DNA of 52,072 bases from Clostridiales bacterium (GTDB lineage: Bacteria > Bacillota > Clostridia > Oscillospirales > Oscillospiraceae): positions 1-52,072 of the forward strand of contig CABIXV010000010.1 of the NCBI GenBank assembly GCA_902362775.1, read 5' to 3'. The notes under the pieces were generated by a model. The model searched no databases. It had not been told where the DNA came from and saw only the letters and a list, made by a program, of their open reading frames with translations. Below are positions 40,622-48,554 of this stretch, in pieces (position 1 is the first letter of the stretch; the number at the start of each line of letters is the position of its first letter). A program made the position numbers and the translations under genes.

Positions 40622-42706
40622 ATGTTGGAACTGCTCGCGCCGGCCGGCTCTATGGAGGCGGTGACGGCCGCTGTCCAGAACGGCGCCGACGCCGTCTATT
40701 TTGGATATGGAGATTTCAACGCCCGCCGCAACGCCAAGAATTTTTCTGAGGAAGAGGCCGCGGCGGCGGTTTCTTATTGCCATCTCCGGGGCTGCAAGGT
40801 ACATCTAACTCTGAACACCCTGCTTACTGACCGGGAGCTGCCGGGGGCGGCGGAGGTTGCCGCTCACGCCAGTCGCATCGGAGTGGACGCGGTCATTGTA
40901 CAGGACCTGGGGGTGCTGCGTATGCTAAGGCAGACCGTCCCGGACCTGCCCCTCCATGGCTCCACCCAGATGACCGTCCACTCTTTGGACGGGGTAAAGC
41001 AGTGCGCTGACCTGGGCATCAGCCGGGTGGTGCTGTCCCGGGAGCTGAACCGGGACCAGATCGCCTATATCTGCCAGAACTCCCCCATCGAGATCGAGGT
41101 GTTTGGTCACGGGGCGCTGTGTATGTGTTACTCCGGCCAGTGTTATTTCTCCTCGGTCATTGGGGGGCGGAGCGGCAACCGTGGTCTGTGCGCCCAGCCC
41201 TGCCGGCTGAAGTATGGCTGGAACGGCCGGGCGGACGAGTACCCTCTCTCTCTAAAGGATATGTCCCTGGCGAGCCATCTGAAAGAGCTTCAGGACATGG
41301 GGGTGGCCTGTCTGAAGTTGGAGGGCCGGATGAAGCGGCCGGAGTATGTGGCTGTGGTCACCGGTGTGTACGCCAGAGCTCTGAAGGAGGGCCGCTCCCC
41401 CACCCAGGCGGAGCTGGATGCCCTGGAGCAGGTCTTTTCCCGCCAGGGCTTTACGGACAGCTACTTCATGGGTCAAAAGGGCCCCGAAATGTTTGGTACG
41501 CGCCAGGAGGGAAAGGAACCCAAGGAGCTGTATGCCCAGGCCCGGGCCACCTATGAAAACGGCGAGAACCGGAAGGAGCCGGTGAAAATATACGCCATGA
41601 TCCAGGCCGGCCAGCCAGCCCGGATTGCCGTGGAGGACAAGGAGGGCCGGATGGTCCATGGGGAGGGGCCGGTGCCCGAGGCGGCTCGAAACGTGCCCCT
41701 GACACGGGAAAAGGTGGAGGGCCAGCTGTCCCGCACCGGAGGCACCCCCTACTCCTGTCAGAAGGTGACCGCCAAAGTAGAGGAGGGCCTATCTCTTCCC
41801 CTGTCCGCCCTGAATGACCTGCGCCGCCGGGCCCTGGAGGATCTGTCCGTCCAGCGGCAGGCCCTCCCCCAGAGGAGGGTGGAGCCCTTCCGGCCGGGTG
41901 TGCGGTATGAGAATCCCAGGGGGATGCCTGTATACACAATTTCTGTCCGGGAGGCGGCCCAGATCAGTGGAGAGCTGCTGCGGCTGTCCCCTGCTCTGAT
42001 CTACTTACCCGCCGACCAGGGCGCTGCCCACCCGGAGGTGGTGAAGCGGTGCCAAGAGGCCGGTGTCCCCGTCGCCGCCCTTATGCCCCGTGTGTACAGC
42101 GACCGGGAAACTTTGGCCCTGGAGGAGGATTTGGCTGCCCTGCGCCGCATTGGAGTAGACCAGGTGCTGGCCGGCACACTGGGCGCTGTCCGCCGGGCTG
42201 CCCAGCTGGGCTTTTCGGTCCGGGGAGACTACGGCCTTGGGGCATATAACAGCCAGACCATGAAAGAGCTGAAGCGGCTGGGACTCATCTCCGCTACCGC
42301 CTCCTTCGAGCTGAAGCTGGCCCAGATTCGGGACCTGTCTAAGGCTATTCCCACGGAGCTCATCGCCTATGGCCGCCTACCTTTGATGATTACAGAAAAC
42401 TGTATTATCCACAACCATTCCGGCCAGCACACCTGCTCCAACGTGAACCTGCTCACCGACCGGAAGGGGGAGCGGTTCCCGGTGGTCCAGGCCTACGGCT
42501 GCCGCAACGAGATCTTGAACTCCAAAAAGCTGTTTTTGGCTGACCGGACCCAGGACTATGGCCGCCTGGGCCTGTGGGCGGCCCGGCTGATGTTTACCAC
42601 GGAAAACGCCATGGAGTGCGCCCAGGTATTGGAACGCTATCTGGGACAGGGGTCATACCAGCCAAATGAGTATACTCGGGGACTCTACTACCGAGACGTG
42701 GAGTAA
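40622..42706 (+). CDS. U32 family peptidase / RlhA-type 23S rRNA hydroxylation protein
   Basis: A 694-residue U32 family protein. The N-terminal barrel begins MLELLAPAGSMEAVTAAVQNGADAVYFG, and the U32 signature is EIEVFGHGALCMCYSGQCYFSS...GNRGLCAQPCRLKY with its cysteines. A DUF3656-like insertion follows (about 370-560) and a C-terminal part with ENCIIHN and further Cys. Length and the insertion fit the RlhA group, which hydroxylates C2501 of 23S rRNA, and not a collagenase. ATG behind CCAGGAGG. Confidence 0.9.
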   Translation: MLELLAPAGSMEAVTAAVQNGADAVYFGYGDFNARRNAKNFSEEEAAAAVSYCHLRGCKVHLTLNTLLTDRELPGAAEVAAHASRIGVDAVIVQDLGVLRMLRQTVPDLPLHGSTQMTVHSLDGVKQCADLGISRVVLSRELNRDQIAYICQNSPIEIEVFGHGALCMCYSGQCYFSSVIGGRSGNRGLCAQPCRLKYGWNGRADEYPLSLKDMSLASHLKELQDMGVACLKLEGRMKRPEYVAVVTGVYARALKEGRSPTQAELDALEQVFSRQGFTDSYFMGQKGPEMFGTRQEGKEPKELYAQARATYENGENRKEPVKIYAMIQAGQPARIAVEDKEGRMVHGEGPVPEAARNVPLTREKVEGQLSRTGGTPYSCQKVTAKVEEGLSLPLSALNDLRRRALEDLSVQRQALPQRRVEPFRPGVRYENPRGMPVYTISVREAAQISGELLRLSPALIYLPADQGAAHPEVVKRCQEAGVPVAALMPRVYSDRETLALEEDLAALRRIGVDQVLAGTLGAVRRAAQLGFSVRGDYGLGAYNSQTMKELKRLGLISATASFELKLAQIRDLSKAIPTELIAYGRLPLMITENCIIHNHSGQHTCSNVNLLTDRKGERFPVVQAYGCRNEILNSKKLFLADRTQDYGRLGLWAARLMFTTENAMECAQVLERYLGQGSYQPNEYTRGLYYRDVE

Positions 42707-42727
42707 CAGAGACTAGGGGGAAACGCC

Positions 42728-43852
42728 GTGTTCAGCCGACAGCGCCTGTTTTGGCTCCACCAGCCCTATGACCTGGAGGGCTCCGACCCGGACTTTCTTC
42801 GGGCGGTGCGGGATAACTGCGCCTTCCATATGGCCCGCTGCCCGGAGTACCGGGCCATTGCGGACCACATCGGCTTCTCTCCAGAGCAGGTACAGACCAT
42901 AGCTGACCTGGCCCGGCTTCCCGTCCTGCCTACCCTGTTTTACAAGCGGCACGCCGTCTTTTCCATGCCCCGGTGGCGAATGGCCATGCGGGTCACCTCC
43001 TCCGGCACCAGCGGCAGGTTCAGCCAGGTGGGTTTTGACTGGGGCTGTCTCCTGGCGGAGGTACCCATGGTCCTTCGCCTGGGCTGGCGGCACGGCCTGA
43101 TCTCTCCCAGGCCCGCTCACAATGTGATCCTGGGCTATCAGCCCCACCGCCAGAATAAAACAGGTGTCACCCGCACCATGTTCGGCCTGACCTGGTTTGC
43201 CCCTCCCATCAGCCGGACCTACGCCCTGCGCTATGGGGACGGCGGCTATGTCCCCGACCTGGACCATGTGGCGAAGGCCCTGGAAAAGCTGGGCAGTTCC
43301 CGGTTTCCCACCCGGATCATCGGTTTTCCTTCCTACCTCTGGTTCGGTCTGAAGCGGATGGAGGAGCTGGGCCTGCGGGCGCAGCTACCGAAGGGCTCCC
43401 GCATCCTCCTGGCCGGAGGCTGGAAACAGCACTACGCCCAGCAGGTGGAAAAGCCTGTCCTCTATGGCCTGGCCGGTCGGATACTGGGCATCCAAGAGGC
43501 GAATATCAATGAGTTTTTCGGGGCGGTAGAGCACCCCATCTTTTTCAACGCCTGCAAAGAGCACCACTTCCACATCCCCGTCTACTCCCGCGTCATCATT
43601 CGGGATGTGAATACATTGGAGCCCCTGCCCATGGGGAAGGTGGGGCTGATCAACCTGATCTCTCCCCTCCTCCGGGCTACCCCGGCTACCAGCGTCATGA
43701 CGGATGATCTGGGCTATCTCACGCCGGGGGAGGAATGTGGCTGCGGCCTCCGCTCCCCCTATCTGACCATCCTGGGCCGGGTGGGGCTGGCGGAGATCCA
43801 GACCTGCGCCGCCGGAGCCGCGGAACTGCTTGGGAAGGGGGAGATGCCGTGA
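42728..43852 (+). CDS. LuxE-like acyl-protein synthetase
   Basis: A 374-residue protein of the LuxE/adenylation superfamily. VTSSGTSGRFSQVGFD is the phosphate-binding signature of LuxE, with FGAVEHPIFFNAC later in the sequence and a C-terminal cysteine-containing segment (GEECGCGLRSPYLTILGR). LuxE activates a fatty acid as acyl-AMP and loads it onto itself or LuxC. GTG start at 42728 with a weak GGGGG upstream. It overlaps the LuxC-like gene by 4 bases (GTGA), so the two proteins are coupled. Confidence 0.85.
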   Translation: MFSRQRLFWLHQPYDLEGSDPDFLRAVRDNCAFHMARCPEYRAIADHIGFSPEQVQTIADLARLPVLPTLFYKRHAVFSMPRWRMAMRVTSSGTSGRFSQVGFDWGCLLAEVPMVLRLGWRHGLISPRPAHNVILGYQPHRQNKTGVTRTMFGLTWFAPPISRTYALRYGDGGYVPDLDHVAKALEKLGSSRFPTRIIGFPSYLWFGLKRMEELGLRAQLPKGSRILLAGGWKQHYAQQVEKPVLYGLAGRILGIQEANINEFFGAVEHPIFFNACKEHHFHIPVYSRVIIRDVNTLEPLPMGKVGLINLISPLLRATPATSVMTDDLGYLTPGEECGCGLRSPYLTILGRVGLAEIQTCAAGAAELLGKGEMP

Positions 43853-45108
43853 TTCTTGCCAATGGAGCCCTTCTCCCGGACAGCGACCTGCCAAAGGTGC
43901 TCTCCGGTCTGGAGGCGGAGATTAACCACACCCGAAGCGCCTCCCCTCTGGAAGCGGAGGCCGTCGTGGACGCCTGCGCTACGCTGCTGGACCGGCTGGA
44001 TCAGGGAGAGCTGGACCATCTCCTGTCCCGGTTTGCCACCCCACAGCTTCTGGATACTCTGGGGAGGTACCGCCACACGCTCCAGCCGGAGAGCCTGCGC
44101 TATAAACTGGCCGTAGAGCTGGACGGTCTCTGGACAGGGGAGCGCCCCCGGCCCTTTGGCCGCTCTGTGGTCCTGCCCCTGGGCACCCTGCTCCACATTG
44201 CCGCCGGCAACATGGAGGGCCTTCCCGCCTTCAGCGCCCTGGAGGGCCTGTTGACCGGAAACGTCAACCTGCTGAAGCTGCCTTCTGGAGATACGGGCTT
44301 GTCCCTGGCTCTGCTCAAGCTGCTGACAGACACCCAGCCCGATCTGGCCCCCTACCTCTATGTCTTTTCCATCCCCTCTGCCGACCGGACCTCCCTGGAG
44401 GTCCTGGCCAGCCTGGCGGACGGCATCGTCACCTGGGGCGGGGATGAGGCTGTCCGGGCCGCCCGGAGCATGGCTCCCGCCGGCTGCAAGCTGATTGAGT
44501 GGAGCCACCGGCTCAGTTTCGCCTATGTATCTGGCCGTCCGCCGGAGGAGGAATGGTATGCCCTGGCCCGCCATATCCTGTCCACCGGGGGGCTGCTGTG
44601 CTCCTCCTGCCAGGTGATTTATCTGGACACCGACAGCCTGGATGATGGTAGGGCGTTCTGCCATAGCTTCCTGCCTATCCTGGAGCGCGCGGCCGCCGCC
44701 TGTCACCCGCCCCCCGGACAGGCGGCCCAGGCCACTCTCCACGGGTATGAGCATTTTTTGGAGCAGACGGTGAGAAACACCGGGGCCCAGGTCTTTCTGG
44801 GGCGGGGCTGCTCGGTCACCCTTTGTCCCGACCAGGAGTTGGAGCTGTCGCCTCTCCATGGAAACATACTGGTAAAACGGCTGCCCCGTTCCCAGCTTTT
44901 TTCTGTCCTTCGACGGCAGAAGGGAAGGCTTCAGACCGCCGGACTGCTCTGCCCCCCGGAGGAGCGGGAGGAGCTGACCGCCCTTCTGGTCCGGGCGGGA
45001 CTGACCCGAATCACCGCCGCCGGCACTATGTCCGCCCCATTTCAAGGGGCGGGACATGACGGGGAGCACCCCCTGCGCCGGTATGTGCGCATCGTGGATA
45101 TCGAATAG
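43849..45108 (+). CDS. LuxC-like acyl reductase
   Basis: A 419-residue acyl-CoA/acyl-protein reductase of the LuxC family, an aldehyde-dehydrogenase-fold enzyme. Conserved parts: LGTLLHIAAGNMEGLPAFSALEGLLTGNVNLLKLPS (nucleotide-binding), DGIVTWGGDEAVRAARSMAP, HILSTGGLLCSSCQVIYLD with the likely acyl-carrying Cys, and LHGNILVKRLPR. GTG at 43849 overlaps the LuxE stop; GGGGGAG lies 6 bases upstream. With LuxE it forms a fatty-acid reductase making long-chain aldehyde. No luciferase genes are present, so a lipid or secondary-metabolite role is expected. Confidence 0.87.
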   Translation: MILANGALLPDSDLPKVLSGLEAEINHTRSASPLEAEAVVDACATLLDRLDQGELDHLLSRFATPQLLDTLGRYRHTLQPESLRYKLAVELDGLWTGERPRPFGRSVVLPLGTLLHIAAGNMEGLPAFSALEGLLTGNVNLLKLPSGDTGLSLALLKLLTDTQPDLAPYLYVFSIPSADRTSLEVLASLADGIVTWGGDEAVRAARSMAPAGCKLIEWSHRLSFAYVSGRPPEEEWYALARHILSTGGLLCSSCQVIYLDTDSLDDGRAFCHSFLPILERAAAACHPPPGQAAQATLHGYEHFLEQTVRNTGAQVFLGRGCSVTLCPDQELELSPLHGNILVKRLPRSQLFSVLRRQKGRLQTAGLLCPPEEREELTALLVRAGLTRITAAGTMSAPFQGAGHDGEHPLRRYVRIVDIE

Positions 45109-45132
45109 AAAAAGGATTAGGAGTTTACAATT

Positions 45133-45582
45133 ATGGAGTTGAAGATCAAAGCAGTTTCCCCTAAAATTGGGAGCGACATCCCCCTGCCCTTCTACGCCAC
45201 CTCCGGATCGGCGGCCATGGACCTGCACGCCTGTATGGAGGCGGCGGTGGTCATTCCTGCCGGCGGCCGGAAGGTCATCCCAACTGGCATCGCCATCGCC
45301 CTGCCCTCGCCGGACTATGTGGCGCTGGTCTTTGCCCGGAGCGGGCTGGGCATCAAACATGGCATCTCCCCCGCCAACTGTGTGGGCGTCATCGACAGCG
45401 ACTACCGGGGAGAGATCCTGGTGGGCCTGCAAAATTCCGGGGACACGGACTTTACCATTCAGCCCGGCGAGCGCATCGCCCAGCTGATGGTCACCCCGGT
45501 AGTCCAGGCCGAGCTGAAAATCGTGGATGAGCTGGACGACACCCAGCGGGGCGCCGGCGGCTTCGGCTCTACCGGAAAATAA
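45133..45582 (+). CDS. dut: dUTP diphosphatase
   Basis: A 149-residue trimeric dUTPase with the five family motifs visible: ATSGSAAMDLHAC, RSGLGIKHGIS, GVIDSDYRGEILVGLQN, RIAQLMVTP and the C-terminal RGAGGFGSTGK arm. It hydrolyses dUTP to dUMP and keeps uracil out of DNA. ATG behind TTAGGAG, 24 bases after the LuxC-like gene. Confidence 0.96.
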   Translation: MELKIKAVSPKIGSDIPLPFYATSGSAAMDLHACMEAAVVIPAGGRKVIPTGIAIALPSPDYVALVFARSGLGIKHGISPANCVGVIDSDYRGEILVGLQNSGDTDFTIQPGERIAQLMVTPVVQAELKIVDELDDTQRGAGGFGSTGK

Positions 45583-45639
45583 GCGACAAACACGGGCCCC
45601 TTTAACCAGGCCCAGTGTGACGAGCATGGAGGAAGCAGT

Positions 45640-46491
45640 ATGTTTGGACTGTTCAAAAAGAAAGAAGCGCCCAAGGAGCCTCCCTCCCAACAGAGGGACG
45701 AGTGGAAGGAGTTCGCCGCCCCCTTCCTGCCGGAGGAGTTGTCTATTGTGGCTGTCACGGACGCCAGCGGCTTCGGCTCTGTCAAAGAACCGGAGCAGGA
45801 GCTCTGGCGGGTGGGCATCGGCCTGACCGCCTGGATGGAGGAGGACAGCCCGGACATCCACCGGGGAGAGGCCAGCCTAGTCTCTCTGGCCGACGACACC
45901 CTGCGGAACTATCTCCGCCAGCGGGTCCGGCCTGACTTTATCATCAAGTTCAAGGCGCGGGTGTCAGAGGATGGCCGGAGGCTCCTCTTACTGGACCTGC
46001 CGGAGCCGGGCTTTGATCCGGACCTGAAGGCCATCCTGGAGGAGCAGAAAAAGCCTGTATCCTTCTGGGAGGACGGTCTGGGCACCTTTACCTTGAACCG
46101 CTCGGTGGGCTGGTTTGAGACTGAGGCGGAGTGGCTGGGCCAGCCTGCCCGCCTGGACTTCGACCGGGACGAAAACCGGGCGGACTGTCTGACGCATTTT
46201 CACACCCTGATGGAGCGTCAGGAGGAGTGGGACCAGAGGGTGCGGGCCTTGGCCGCGGAAAAGCTGCTTGACCTGGCCAACGACTGGGCTCAGGAGTCGG
46301 AGGAGGACCGGGAGGCGGCGGAGATCACCCAGGAGCAGTTCATGGAGCGCATGGAACTGGACGCCATTCAGATCTACGAGGACGGAGCCTTCGAATTTTG
46401 GTTCAACGACGGGGACCTGTTCTGGGGGCACTCCATCCACGTCACCGGCTCTCTGACAAATGGGCCGGAGGAGGCCCAGATGGAGGGATGA
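45640..46491 (+). CDS. DUF2262-domain protein
   Basis: A 283-residue cytoplasmic protein. The C-terminal half (about 145-280) fits the DUF2262 pattern: GLGTFTLNRSVGWFETEAEWLGQPARLDFD, then WDQRVRALAAEKLLDLANDWAQ, ITQEQFMERMELDAIQIYEDGAFEFWFNDGDLFWGHSIHV. The N-terminal half has an acidic, DUF4026/DUF4253-like look that I cannot assign firmly. No function is known. ATG behind GGAGGAAG, 57 bases after dut. The next gene, maf, follows after 36 bases. Confidence 0.75.
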   Translation: MFGLFKKKEAPKEPPSQQRDEWKEFAAPFLPEELSIVAVTDASGFGSVKEPEQELWRVGIGLTAWMEEDSPDIHRGEASLVSLADDTLRNYLRQRVRPDFIIKFKARVSEDGRRLLLLDLPEPGFDPDLKAILEEQKKPVSFWEDGLGTFTLNRSVGWFETEAEWLGQPARLDFDRDENRADCLTHFHTLMERQEEWDQRVRALAAEKLLDLANDWAQESEEDREAAEITQEQFMERMELDAIQIYEDGAFEFWFNDGDLFWGHSIHVTGSLTNGPEEAQMEG

Positions 46492-46527
46492 GTCCTCCCA
46501 CCTATTTTCTCACCAAGGAGTTTTGTT

Positions 46528-47127
46528 ATGCGTATCATCCTCGCCTCTCAATCCCCCCGGCGGCGGGAGCTGCTGGAGCGGATGGGGGTCGCTGAATTTG
46601 ACATCATTCCCGCGCAAGGGGAGGAGGTCATGGACCCCTCGCTGTCTCCGGACCGGCTGGTGGAGGAGCTGTCCCGCCAGAAGTGCGCGGAAGTCGCCGC
46701 CGCCCACCCGGACGGCCTGGTCATCGCCGCTGACACGGTGGTATCTGTGGGCGGGCTGGTGCTGGGCAAGCCCCACAGCCGGGAGGAGGCGGTCCGGATG
46801 CTCTCCGCTCTGTCCGGTCGGGAGCATATGGTATACACCGGCGTCACCCTCTTTTCCGGTGGCCGGACCGCCACGGAGCACGAGGCCACCTCTGTCCGCT
46901 TCCGCCCCCTGTCCCAAGGGGATATCGACCACTACCTGGCCACTGGAGAGCCCATGGACAAGGCTGGGGCTTACGGCATTCAGGGGTACGGCAGTGTGCT
47001 TATAGAGGGCATCTCCGGGGACTACTATAATGTGATGGGCCTGCCGGTCTGCCGGCTGGGCCGGATGCTGGCCCGGTTTGGAGTGGACACACTGTCCATG
47101 GCCGCGAAAAAGGAGCAAGGAACGTGA
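46528..47127 (+). CDS. maf: Maf nucleotide pyrophosphatase
   Basis: A 199-residue Maf/YhdE protein: the start MRIILASQSPRRRELLERMG, the catalytic DGLVIAADTVVSVGGLVLGKPHSREEA, and GAYGIQGYGSVLIEGISGDYYNVMGLP. It hydrolyses non-canonical or methylated nucleoside triphosphates and is linked to septum control. ATG behind AAGGAG. Its stop overlaps the mreC start by 4 bases (GTGA), and maf-mre is a conserved order in Firmicutes. Confidence 0.95.
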   Translation: MRIILASQSPRRRELLERMGVAEFDIIPAQGEEVMDPSLSPDRLVEELSRQKCAEVAAAHPDGLVIAADTVVSVGGLVLGKPHSREEAVRMLSALSGREHMVYTGVTLFSGGRTATEHEATSVRFRPLSQGDIDHYLATGEPMDKAGAYGIQGYGSVLIEGISGDYYNVMGLPVCRLGRMLARFGVDTLSMAAKKEQGT

Positions 47128-47966
47128 AAGATTTTCTCCGCCAGAATGGGATCCTGCTGGTCATCATCGCCTTGCTGCTGACCATTCTGATTGGGGTGGG
47201 CACCGCATTTATGGGCGGCAATGCCGACCCCCTGTCCAACGTGGTAAACACGGTCACCAGCCCCATACGAAATGGCATCGCTGCCGCCGCTGACTGGGCG
47301 GAGGGAGTATATAACTATGTATTCCGCTATGGCCAGATCCAGGAGGAGCTGGACAGCCTGCGGGCCCAGGTGGCCGAGCTGGAGGACCAGGTTCGAGAGG
47401 GGCAGGAGGCCGCCAAGCAAAACGAGCGCCTGCGGGAGCTGCTGGACCTCCAGGCCAAACGTGAGGACTTCGTCTTTGAGTCCGCGCGGGTTACTGGGCG
47501 CTCCACTGACAACTGGGCATCCACACTGACCATCAGCAAAGGCACCTCCGCCGGCGTGGAGGCGGGCGACTGCGTCGTGACCTCTACTGGCGTGCTGGTG
47601 GGGGTTGTGTCCAAGGTGGGGCTGAACTGGTCCACCGTCTCCACAATTATCAACACAGACATTGAGATTGGGGGCATCGTCACCCGAACGTACAGCGCCG
47701 GGGTGCTGGAGGGAGACTTTGCCCTGATGGGCCAGGGCCGTCTGAAGCTGAGTTACCTCCCCCACAGCGCTCAGTTGGTGTCTGGGGACGAGGTGCTCAC
47801 CTCCGGCAAGGGGGACGTGTATCCTTCCGGGCTGGTGGTGGGTCAGGTGGAGGGCGTCTTTACCGACCCTTCTGGGATGACCCGCTATGCCGTGGTGGTC
47901 CCTGACGCCGACCTGTCCTCCTTAGTTGAGGTATTCGTCATCAAAGACTTTGATATCCAGGAGTAG
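47124..47966 (+). CDS. mreC: rod shape-determining protein MreC
   Basis: A 280-residue protein with a short cytoplasmic start, one membrane helix (GILLVIIALLLTILIGVGTAF), a coiled coil (about 70-115, QIQEELDSLRAQVAELEDQV) and the paired beta domains of MreC (VTGRSTDNWASTLTISKGTSAGVEAGDCVVTSTGVLVGVV...). It scaffolds the elongasome outside the membrane. GTG start at 47124 overlapping maf, with AAGGAGCAAGGA upstream. mreB and rodA are not in the window. Confidence 0.94.
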   Translation: MKDFLRQNGILLVIIALLLTILIGVGTAFMGGNADPLSNVVNTVTSPIRNGIAAAADWAEGVYNYVFRYGQIQEELDSLRAQVAELEDQVREGQEAAKQNERLRELLDLQAKREDFVFESARVTGRSTDNWASTLTISKGTSAGVEAGDCVVTSTGVLVGVVSKVGLNWSTVSTIINTDIEIGGIVTRTYSAGVLEGDFALMGQGRLKLSYLPHSAQLVSGDEVLTSGKGDVYPSGLVVGQVEGVFTDPSGMTRYAVVVPDADLSSLVEVFVIKDFDIQE

Positions 47967-48007
47967 GTGCGGCCTGTGGCCGCCCTACCCAGTAAGGAGC
48001 GTTTCAT

Positions 48008-48520
48008 TTGACCCGACGTGACCTGATCCACAAGTGGCTTGTCTATGCCCTGGGCCTGCTGCCCCTGTGGCTGCTGGACGACTATATCCTGCCTCGGTAC
48101 CCCCTCTTTGGCGTAACACCCATGCTGCTGCCTGTGGCGGCAGCCGCTGTGGCGGTGCTGGAGGGGGCCTATGCCGGAGCGGGCTTTGGAATGGCGGTCG
48201 GCCTGCTGTGGGAGCTGGCCTACCCCGGAGGCTTTGGCGGCCTGGTGCTTGGGATGGCCCTGGCCGGCATGGCCATTGGGGCCCTCGCCCAGTATGCCCT
48301 GAGCCAGTCCTTTCCCGGCTGCCTGCTCTGTTCCGCCGCTATCCTCGCTCTGCTGGACCTGCTGCGGGTGCTGCGGGGGCTCATCACCCACGCGGCCTCC
48401 CTCCCGGCGCTGCTCCAGGTGGCCGTGCCCGAATTTCTCTATTCCTTGGCCTGGACTCCGGTAGTCTATCTCCTGTTCCGGGCCATATTTCGCCGGGTGG
48501 GCGGGACCAAGCTGGCCTGA
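48008..48520 (+). CDS. mreD: rod shape-determining protein MreD
   Basis: A 170-residue membrane protein with about five hydrophobic segments and the small size of MreD. It lies between mreC and the penicillin-binding protein gene. The only good start is TTG at 48008, 8 bases after AAGGAGCG, giving MTRRDLIHKWLVYALGLLPLWLLDDYILP. MreD sequences vary widely, so position carries much of the assignment. Confidence 0.85.
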   Translation: MTRRDLIHKWLVYALGLLPLWLLDDYILPRYPLFGVTPMLLPVAAAAVAVLEGAYAGAGFGMAVGLLWELAYPGGFGGLVLGMALAGMAIGALAQYALSQSFPGCLLCSAAILALLDLLRVLRGLITHAASLPALLQVAVPEFLYSLAWTPVVYLLFRAIFRRVGGTKLA

Positions 48521-48554
48521 TTCGCCCTTTTCTTCTCCAGGATGGAGGTATTCC

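Noticed and set aside
42728..45108. Bioluminescence operon
   Set aside because: No luxA/luxB or luxD-like genes nearby; only the fatty-acid reductase pair is present.
43759..45861. Minus-strand frame of 700 codons
   Set aside because: It lies antisense to the LuxC-like, dut and DUF2262 genes; composition is Gly/Gln/Pro-biased shadow text with no domain and no ribosome site.
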